Source: Bathynomus jamesi
Lineage: Eukaryota; Arthropoda; Malacostraca; Isopoda; Cirolanidae
Length of the DNA: 64,000 nt
Reading direction: 5' to 3'
Assembly (NCBI GenBank): GCA_023014485.1
Contig: JAJOZX010005784.1
Coordinates: 173,501-237,500, forward strand
Both the position numbers and the translations under genes were made by a program. This document shows positions 56,657 through 64,000 of this stretch, one piece after another. Below the pieces are notes generated by a model, which did no database searches, was not told where the DNA came from, and saw nothing but the letters and a program-made list of their open reading frames with translations. Numbering within the stretch: the first letter of the stretch is position 1; every line of letters starts with the position of its first letter.

Positions 56657-56957
56657 CACAGGGTGGCACAAAAGTCGCGCATATTTTTTTTCTCTTTGGT
56701 AGGGGATGGCTGCGAAATTAACAATAGACGAGAGGGTGAGCTTGGTTTTAATGTATGCAATACCAGATACAACAAATCGATGAATCGGCACAGAATTTAA
56801 ATTCTGTATCGATTTGTTGTACCTGGTATTGCCTACATTAAAACCAAGCTCACCCTCTCGTCTGTTGTTAATTTCGCAGCCATCCCCTACCAAAGAGAAA
56901 TATACTATATACAGTTATTGAAAATTCCTATGATGCGCGATTTTTGCGCCACCGTGT
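56657..56957. repeat. Palindrome P5: inverted transposase N-terminus MITE
   Basis: The ends read CAGGGTGGCACAAAAGTCGC and the inverted equivalent near 56935-56955. The centre is the perfect 16-bp palindrome cagaatttaaattctg at 56791-56806. Each arm encodes MAAKLTIDERVSLVL, which looks like the first helix of a Tc1/mariner-like transposase. I infer a foldback MITE made from the 5' end of such an element. (TG)n and (CG)n tracts flank it. Confidence 0.85.
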
Positions 56958-58474
56958 GTGCGCGCGCGCGGTTTTTTTTTTTTTTCCTTCCCAAAATTAA
57001 CATTGTTTACGAATTACTTGTTTATATTTATCCCAAACAATCCTCAACCTAATTTTTTACGAGTGACGTTTTTTATTTTTTCAACTTAAGTGTAAACGTT
57101 CGATGTAATAGTGGTACTCGTCAGTATTCACTGACTAATTTAATTTTATTACAATGGGCTTTTCCAAAAAATAGTAACAATAACCACCGAATTTGTACAG
57201 CGCAGTGGGGTACAAAGATTCAAGAGTTTATGTGGGGAATAAGGGCTATATTGTATGTTCGGCGTATTAGCATTCAAAACGTGTATCGTAGCAATAGATT
57301 TGTAGATAATAATTTTATCTTCATATTCTATGTTTCCCCCGTAAGCCACCTATTCAAATATATCTGTGTGTACATTTTACAGTTCGTTTAGGCCTTCGTA
57401 TATTTTATAATTCCTTTGTCAGTAATTTTGATGTAAAAATTTTTGAGTTTTGAAGCTGAATTTATAATAGAAGTTTTGTTTACACATTTTGACATCCAGA
57501 TAGAGAAAAAAAATTATTGGTTTCCTAATGAATGTGTTTTGTTAGAGACCCAAAACTACCAAAGTAAAAAAAATCCTCCTGCCCTTTATATTATAAGAAC
57601 TGTGGCCCATATATTGTTGTTTTATTGACCTGCCAATGCGTAAGGAGAGTATAGTTTCTGCACTAATTCTACTTGCGAATGAACACCGTCGCATACTAAA
57701 AGGGTGATAATGACGTATTTCGAGCCTTGATAATGATCGGAATAAAAAATGTTTTTAAACAAAACTATTTTATTTACATTCAATATAAGGAGCTCCTCCA
57801 AAACTGACCTAAGAGAGAACAGCCAATTTTTAACTTCAAAATGGGTTTTTAGCCTTTCAATGCATAGCATCAAACCTAATTACGATGGACAATTATGTTC
57901 AATCTACCTCGGGGTAGATATCCCCCTAGGTATTACTTCGACCAAATCTCGAAACACTAGTGATCCTTCGTCCCTCACCATAACCACACACTCTCCAGTG
58001 TCACATGCCATTTTCTAGGCTTGATTCCCTTCTCCACAGCTACTCCTTTCGGATACCTAGAAAGTACGTTTACCTGGATCCCGAAATAACTTGGCACTGA
58101 ACGAAAGTTTAGGATGGTAGTCACACAGGACACAAAGATAATACAGTAGAAGACGAACCAGTGAAGCAAAATCTGACAAGAAAAATTCCAAGTATATAAA
58201 CGAAACGGCACGTAGATATTTCACGAAAGGGTATCATGAATAGACGAAACTTAAGCTGCTCTCATCTACCACGGAAATTTCTATTTTGATCATGTTTAGA
58301 GTATACTAAAATTATCCACTGATAGGTGTGGAAGCTGCAATTACGGTAAAGGGTGCTTCTACAACCACTATCAACGATGAGGGTTCAGCTGATTCCCAAA
58401 ATAATATGTATTGACAGATGATCATCATGGAGTTTGCTTAACTTCTTTTGTAAAGTGAAACGTCATGCAAAGAG
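56958..58474. other. Intergenic DNA, no gene recognised
   Basis: Several frames of 60-90 codons exist on both strands, but none has recognisable motifs, splice context or repeat structure. Nothing is called here. Confidence 0.4.
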
Positions 58475-58556
58475 GCTTTACATGGGATCCGAACCATAGG
58501 TCTTTACACCATCAGAATGCGTAGAATGGTAACCCATCTAACTACTAAACGGCCCC
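58475..58556 (-). repeat. tRNA-like SINE head or tRNA pseudogene
   Basis: The minus strand has an A-box-like GGCCGTTTAGTAGTTAGATGG and a B-box-like GGTTCGGATCCC with a short pairable T-stem (ATGG/CCAT). The cloverleaf is incomplete, so it is probably a SINE head rather than a tRNA gene. Confidence 0.5.
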
Positions 58557-58725
58557 AGATCCAAACTCAATGTCGCGAGGAAATATGTTTAGGTCTGATT
58601 AATATCGGACTCAAAAAAATTACTAATATACAGCAAGACGCATCAAAGATGGGAGCCACCGAGCCGAACCTAATAACAAAGTAAATTAATAAGCAATCGA
58701 AAGAGTACCAACCTAATAGGTAAGG

Positions 58726-58844
58726 GCTACATCGTGGTCACTGTCGTAACAGCGCTTCTCTTTGATCAGCGAAATTAAGCGACATTCTAACTGGAGAGTA
58801 AGTAGTTGGATGGGAAGCCGTTCTCTGGGGGTAGATTATGTAGC
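58726..58844 (+). rRNA. 5S-rRNA-like sequence (pseudogene or SINE3-type head)
   Basis: The 119-nt unit starts GCTACAT and ends ATGTAGC, a perfect 7-bp closing helix at 5S length. The internal control region is recognisable: GATCAGCGAAATTAAGCGAC for box A and intermediate element, and TTGGATGGGAAGCCG for box C. The central part departs from 5S consensus. A non-5S tail follows directly, as in SINE3-type elements. A 5S pseudogene is equally possible. A functional gene is unlikely. Confidence 0.62.
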
Positions 58845-59040
58845 GACCATTGGTTGCGAAAAAGGAAAAACGGGTATGGGAGACAGGTGGCTGTTCTGAA
58901 GGACAATGAATCTGGATTTCATACGGGGGCGGAACCATAAAAAAGTTGTTATAGTACAAGCAATATCATTATAGGGAGTTATATTATGGTGTACATAATG
59001 GGAAAAATTTAAAGAAATTTAAGTATATATAATTTAATAA

Positions 59041-59460
59041 TTTATAGTAAGGAATTCAAACAAACTTCACAGCCAAAATCAATGGATTCAAAGAACTAAA
59101 TTACTGGGAAAGATTACGTAAATGAAGTCCGTACTCCTTGGAAAAAAGAAAGGTGCGCCATAATTCACACACGAAAATTAACTGGAAAAAATTATTCCTA
59201 ATCTTGAGCTGAACTTTAATAATTACCTGAAAAACAATGGGGAAACGGGAAAAGCTAGACAAAAACATTAACATCTTTGTCATTAGGGAGCTGAAACTAC
59301 TAACCGACCACCAAAAGAAACTAGGAACGTCGTTGTTGTTGTTGCTGTGGATACTTTCAAAAGAAGACTGGAGACTGCTTAGGACAATCCGAGATGAACT
59401 GGGTGTACCTGGCTATGTAAGGAGGAGAACCCAAGAATGCAACTTTTTCCTTTACCTCTC
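59041..59460 (+). pseudogene. Non-LTR (L2/CR1-like) C-terminal fragment
   Basis: The + strand reads KINGFKELNYWERLRK, then PYSLEKRKVRH, and later VVVAVDTFKRRLETA and ELGVPGYVRRRTQE. The YWERL-x5-YSLE-x-R and VDTFKRRL motifs are the post-RT C-terminus of L2/CR1-type LINEs. Only the tail survives, with stops, as expected for a 5'-truncated old insertion. Confidence 0.58.
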
Positions 59461-61267
59461 GAGTTGGAGGAAAGGCCACAAACTTGACGACCGAGCGATG
59501 AAGGATCCTTGCACGAAACTCCTATTACGTTACCAGACCCTTACGCAGCAAAGGGTTAAGACGCTTTGCAGTCATGGTGGCATATTAATTAAAAAACTTT
59601 TTACAGTACTACAATCTATTAGAAAAAATTTATCAATGCCGGATGTGAAGCGTTATTTTAGATATGTTTACCCATGTTGGCTAAATATAAGCATTTACAA
59701 ACGACTGATTTTCAATTTTATGTAAAACATCGAGAGGAGCAAAAAAAATTCTTTATTTTGAAAGTGATAAAATTATTTCGTAAAATATACTGCTGCAAGA
59801 TTACTTTCCCTTTAAACAAAAAATGTAAATACCTCCTCTACGTGTGTGTGTATATATATATATATATATAAATCTATATATATCAATCAAGTACGCAAAA
59901 ATAACTGGGTAAATACTTTGAAACAATCACAGAATAAAATACACAAGATTTCAAGAATGAACAACTTCTCCATAACGAAGATCGCTCGCGGACTACGGTA
60001 CAGCAATAGTTCAGCTAACTGGACCGAAGCTTACAAGGACTCAAATACTGGAGGCAGTAATTACAAACAACCGAGTAAAAACTAAAATGTTCAATAACGC
60101 GGTTAAATTACTCGAATACCAAAATAAGGGATTACGCGTATTCAATGTTTAGAGCAAATTCATACAAAATAATAATGCACAAACTTGATTCACTTTTGAA
60201 CTTACGGGGATCATCACTACATGTTGCACTTTAAAGACTATAATTAATGTTAATAACCTTAATCGAATAGCGTAACAATTAATATAGTCACTAAACACAC
60301 ATTTCTTCCTTACTCCTTGCACATCCTAACTTTTAAGATAAATTGTCGCTAGAATTAAAGTGTTGTGGTTAAACTAATACAAAATATATTTATGTAACAT
60401 TCCTTAGAAATAATTATATACAAAGGAGTTTGATATCACAGTAGACAATTATCTTAAGTGTACAATTTCTATCAAACACCAGGCTTACTTGTTACGACGT
60501 CAGTTATTGTGTCCATTACTCTGCTCAATCATAAAGAATAAAAAAAGGTGGGGAAGAAAAAATCACTAAGTCTACAGTAGATTAATAAGTAGTAAAGGCA
60601 TTATAAAAGAAATGTGAAATAGTAATGCCGTTACGAAACGGAAGTCCAACGATGATAAACGCAACTTAAAACTTTTCATTGGTGGGTGTACCTTAGAATA
60701 AATGTATTAAAAAAATATTCCAATCATCTGAACCAATAAAGTATGAAATATTTTGTTTTATGCAACAGAGAAAGTAGTATATTATATACATATATATCAT
60801 ATCAAAAACTTATAACAAAAAGTGGGAAGAAAAACAATAATGTAAGTAATGCAACAACCAACCGTTAACGAGCAACAGAGGAACCATAATCAGAATCATT
60901 ACGAAATCAGATATTCAGTAATAAAAGGATGTAAAATATGCTGGTGTCCTGCGTGAGCCTTGACTGACAACTTGTCAATACATTCCATGTCGAGTACGAA
61001 AATACTTTCTGAGAACCCTCTTCCATACTTAAAAAATACATACCGACTTGGATAAATAAGGTAACTAGTGAATACTGTGTAGCGTATTCAAAGGGAAGCA
61101 TGGGATTGATGTAAAACAGAATCAAGATTGCGTTCTTTGCAATTCGGGATGGAGAGAATAACTACAAAAGACTTAGTATTCGGAAATGACTTAAAGGGAA
61201 GGAAAAAACGAGGGAAAGGCTCGGCGTTGTAAACGATGACACGAATGCTATTAAGTGATGATTTTGC
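59461..61267. other. Intergenic DNA, no gene recognised
   Basis: AT-rich with a TA microsatellite near 59850-59885. No convincing coding sequence or element ends. Confidence 0.4.
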
Positions 61268-61420
61268 TTAATGCGTGGAGCACTGAACGACGTCTCCACG
61301 GTTGGAAGGGTCCGAATCGTCGCTGTCGTTGTCGTCACTTGAAGAATCGCTAGAATCAATCATTCCGAGGTCGTCGTCGTCATCATCTTGGTTTTGGCCT
61401 TGCGCCGATCCACTCCTCGG
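61268..61420 (-). CDS. Candidate terminal exon with acidic tail
   Basis: On the minus strand an acceptor ATATAGACTTACTTTGCAG precedes 50 codons beginning PRSGSAQGQNQ and continuing DDDDDDLGMIDSS, DSSSDDNDSDDSD. It ends QCSTH and stop (61268-61270). Codon use is mixed (GAC and GAT), which argues against a simple GAC microsatellite. Acidic Asp/Ser tails occur on many nuclear proteins, and I cannot name this one. Upstream exons would lie to the right. None is evident before the window ends, so this may be a chance frame. Confidence 0.35.
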   Translation of the reverse strand, partial: PRSGSAQGQNQDDDDDDLGMIDSSDSSSDDNDSDDSDPSNRGDVVQCSTH

Positions 61421-62229
61421 CTGCAAAGTAAGTCTATATATATTATAGTTTATCGTCACTCAATGGCTAGGGCAAGGATTTTTTTTTTTTTCCCCCTATC
61501 CAATAGAAAAGCAGTTTACATACAGAATCCACATACAGTTTCAATAAATTACTGTTTACACGTAAAAACAGAAGAATATTACCTATGTATGTATATTTTA
61601 AATTATACTAGACCTACAAGCTACAGCATAAGCTTAATTTCTTTCAGCTTTGATATTCACACCAAAATTATAGATATTGTATATAACCAATAAAATAACT
61701 TATCAGTTATAAAAACAAATAATATCTACCATGCATGTTAAAATTATAAAAGATTTTCCCTCCCCCACAAAATAAATTTAGAAGAGCCATAATGGATTGC
61801 ACTTGTCCGTCCATCCGTCCGTCCGTCTCTTCCGTCACACTTCCATATCTGGGCTATAACTTTTCAACCACTCTACACAAATTAATGAAACTTCACTCAC
61901 ATATGGATCATCACAAAACGATGTATCGCGAATAAGAAGAATTAGGTCATTGCATTAAAGGTCAGGGCCACAAATGGACCAATTTCTAAGGAGTTACTGG
62001 CACTTTAACTTCGGAGTCGTATCCTGCCGAAAATCTGGGGAACTGTGAGGTCTAATATGAGTAGGCTATAGCGGAGTCGGTGGAAAAATACGGTATGACT
62101 TAAATTTCTAGTAACACTCATGAGTCCCGAAGAAAATGGAAAAGGGATCCTCCAGGTTTAGCGGCTTCGTCATTCGAGACATCTCGGAGAGATAGCATGT
62201 CCCTTCCTGCTGAAATGGGAAAATATTTC
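61421..62229. other. Non-coding; GTCC-rich microsatellite
   Basis: Contains a short tetranucleotide run of the gtccgtccatccgtccgt type at about 61807-61828 followed by a repeat-like segment, likely part of a dispersed element. Nothing is annotated further. Confidence 0.4.
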
Positions 62230-62830
62230 TGTCTAACATCAAGTTCTAGACAGTGTATCAGGATGTGTTCCACTAAGGGAACACTCATCGCAGTATTGGG
62301 GTGGTTCGCCTTCTATAAGGTGTCCATGCGTCAGACGACAATGTCCTAGTCGAAGTCTGGTAATGACTACATACCAACGGCAAGGCCGAGTATGAGCCAA
62401 TGGGTAGTGGTTAGTTTGACCAAGTTTGGTGTTTGGGGTGACGTCCCAGTAGTACTGGAAAGCACTTTTCACTTTATACTTAAGGTAATGTAATACTCAG
62501 CAAGGGGGATACGTAGTCTGTGAATAAAATTGGTATTATTTACAGCGTTCCTTGCTGCGGTATCTGAACGCTCATCACCTGGGACACCGGAGTGAGAAGT
62601 AACCCAGCAGAACCAAATAGTGCGACCTCGACTTTCGAGCATGTGAATCCATTTATGAATCTCCTGAACAATGAGATGCAGAGAGTAAGGTCTCTCAATT
62701 GCCTAGATGAAGCTTAGCGAGTCTGATATGATGACAACTGATTTAGAGGAAGATCGAAAAACTGTAGTAAGAGCTATAAGCATGACGTAAAGTTCAACTG
62801 TAAAGGCTCCGCCCCCGTACCCCCGAGACC
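62230..62830 (-). pseudogene. RNase H-bearing LINE fragment, minus strand
   Basis: Minus-strand pieces give an RNase H domain with TVELYVMLIALTTVF, VVIISDSLSF and WVTSHSGVPGDERSD. The C-terminal tail RLRLGHCRLTHGHLIEGEPP followed by VPLVEHILIHC is the same domain order as the intronic LINE at 5535-7052. It is an independent, diverged I-like fragment. EN and RT are absent. Frames change at least twice. Confidence 0.72.
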
Positions 62831-63101
62831 TAAATTATACAAATGATAATGTAATAACATGTTAAGTTATGCACTTTTTTAGTCAAAAATACATTTTTCT
62901 AGGTTAGGTTTCTCAAAAAAACCGATTGCAGAAACAAAATCAGGGTCATCGACTGCCCTTGTTTGCAACTTTGTAGGAAAATCGAGAGCAGTCCATGAAA
63001 CATACTAGGTCCAATAAAACATATTTGTTAATGTTTATTTTATACCACGTGGCGTGACCAACTAACAAACTTTTTTGAATATGGTAGCGAAGCGACCGAG
63101 T
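62831..63101. other. No feature recognised
   Basis: Short non-coding stretch between the LINE fragment and the minisatellite. Confidence 0.4.
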
Positions 63102-63433
63102 CGGTAACAAACTGTCCGGTAACAAACTGTCCGGTAACAAACTGTCCGGTAACAAACTGTCCGGTAACAAACTGTCCGGTAACAAACTGTCCGGTAACAA
63201 ACTGTCCGGTAACAAACTGTCCGGTAACAAAACTGTCCGGTAACAAACTGTCCGGTAACAAACTGTCCGGTAACAAACTGTCCGGTAACAAACTGTCCGG
63301 TAACAAACTGTCCGGTAACAAACTGTCCGGTAACAAACTGTCCGGTAACAAACTGTCCGGTAACAAACTGTCCGGTAACAAACTGTCCGGTAACAAACTG
63401 TCCGGTAACAAACTGTCCGGTAACAAACTGTCC
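63102..63433 (+). repeat. 15-bp minisatellite, about 22 units
   Basis: Unit ccggtaacaaactgt is repeated nearly perfectly, with one extra A near 63230. Because 15 is a multiple of three, several minus frames are open as five-residue repeats (GQFVT or LLPDS). These are by-products, not proteins. Confidence 0.95.
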
Positions 63434-63469
63434 TAGCACCCTTGAAAGGCTGACGTATTTAGGCATTAT

Positions 63470-64000
63470 TAATTTCTAAGAAAACGAGAAGAACTGATTT
63501 CGAAAGGTTCTAGAACAGCAAAAAAATGTTACAGAATTGTCACTAAAGATGTGGAAACCATTTAGAAGAAGTTTTCCTTTCAACATATAGGATTTGAAGG
63601 AATAGCTATAAAAGTTGAACGATTGATAGAATCTGCAGCAAAGCTAAATAAAGTACCATTAAAACAAAGAAACAACAGTTTCCAGCAGAACGTGGAGACA
63701 TTCGATGAAATGTTTGATATTTGTACTTGTACTTGTACTTGTACTTGTACTTGTACTTGTACTTGTTACGATAAAAAAATCAGTCGAACGGATTGCAGAT
63801 GTGATATTAGAGTTCCGATGATTGAGTGGGAGTCTTTTGTGGTGCAGAAGCAAAGAAAAAACCAACTAGGACCAATCGACAGAGTAACGACTTCCGCAAG
63901 AAAAAGGACTCACGATAGAGTTAAAGGATTAGAAAGAAGAGCCAAGATAAGCCTAGATATGAATGTCGCCTCAACCAGCAAACTGGACCCTTTACATATT
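63470..64000 (+). pseudogene. Second element X-family gene, N-terminal part
   Basis: It aligns by eye through its length with 12857-13417. It has DVETI followed by a stop in place of Trp, KVERLIESAAKLNKVPLK, FQQNVETFDEMFDICTC, CYDKKISRTDCRC, IEWESFVVQKQRKNQL and a basic region. It shares the invariant Cys pattern and the CYDK-x-I and EW-x-SF landmarks. An early stop and a frame change near 63583 show decay, but the frame after that stays open to the window edge. It continues beyond 64000. Confidence 0.62.
63722..63766 (+). repeat. In-frame TGTACT hexanucleotide expansion
   Basis: Seven TGTACT units plus TGT encode alternating Cys-Thr. The homologous site at 12.9-13.4 kb has only Cys-Thr-Cys-Asp-Cys. 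The expansion keeps the frame and lengthens the metal-binding-like cluster. Confidence 0.85.

Noticed and set aside
57749..58018. 89-codon plus ORF
   Set aside because: No motif, splice context or homology that I can recognise. Length is within chance for this AT content.
63102..63433. CRISPR-like regular array or repeat protein (GQFVT / LLPDS)
   Set aside because: The 15-bp units abut with no spacers and the genome is eukaryotic. The frames are open only because the unit is a multiple of three.

Overview
The window is eukaryotic, intron-bearing and repeat-dominated DNA, most likely from an arthropod. A decapod or other crustacean is plausible because of the many CR1-like retrotransposons, long (CT)n and (TA)n tracts and arthropod-type DNA transposons. 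The host assignment is inference. The one confidently recognised host gene is flotillin-1 on the + strand. Four internal coding exons lie at 1417-1497, 7575-7681, 8195-8405 and 8604-8768, all with GT/AG borders and compatible phases. A short candidate terminal exon lies at 54221-54238, which would make the last intron about 45 kb.

Most of that intron is a nest of mobile elements that can be unpicked from terminal repeats, target-site duplications (TSDs) and split reading frames. Element X (12314-51108; TIR GGGCGGGT, TA duplication) is an old DNA transposon whose gene is broken into three pieces at 12.8-13.4, 38.1-38.8 and 49.9-50.7 kb. The first break holds a minus-strand CR1-like retrotransposon (CR1-B, about 13.84-37.9 kb). 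CR1-B is itself split at a TA by a Tc1/mariner element with 73-bp TIRs (16465-36578). The Tc1 element is filled by a 16.6-kb head-to-tail array of another CR1 subfamily (CR1-A) whose units are joined at (CT)n tracts. The second break in X holds a minus-strand non-LTR element that carries a 2A-like GDIKTNPGP motif. That element is split by a TIR-bounded element (40948-48040) whose decayed gene has XPG/FEN1/PIN-like acidic motifs rather than an obvious DDE transposase. That element is in turn invaded by a foldback-like element (46432-47940) with inverted 16-bp arrays, two internal palindromes and a 10-bp flanking duplication.

Left of the nest, flotillin intron 1 holds a tRNA-related SINE and, after exon 1417-1497, a 5.4-kb RNase H-bearing LINE lacking its reverse-transcriptase core. 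At 9.7-11.2 kb are two hAT-type MITEs with perfect 8-bp TSDs. Right of the nest are a hAT remnant with an 8-bp TSD, a MITE with a TAA duplication, the candidate flotillin terminus and 3' UTR, and three consecutive long palindromes (55.5-57.0 kb). Further right are a 119-nt 5S-rRNA-like unit, LINE tails, a candidate acidic-tail exon on the minus strand, a 15-bp minisatellite and the start of a second X-family gene at the right edge.

No CRISPR array, operon or bacterial feature is present. The most unusual items are the XPG/PIN-like element, the foldback element, the multi-level nest and the (CT)n-joined CR1-A array.
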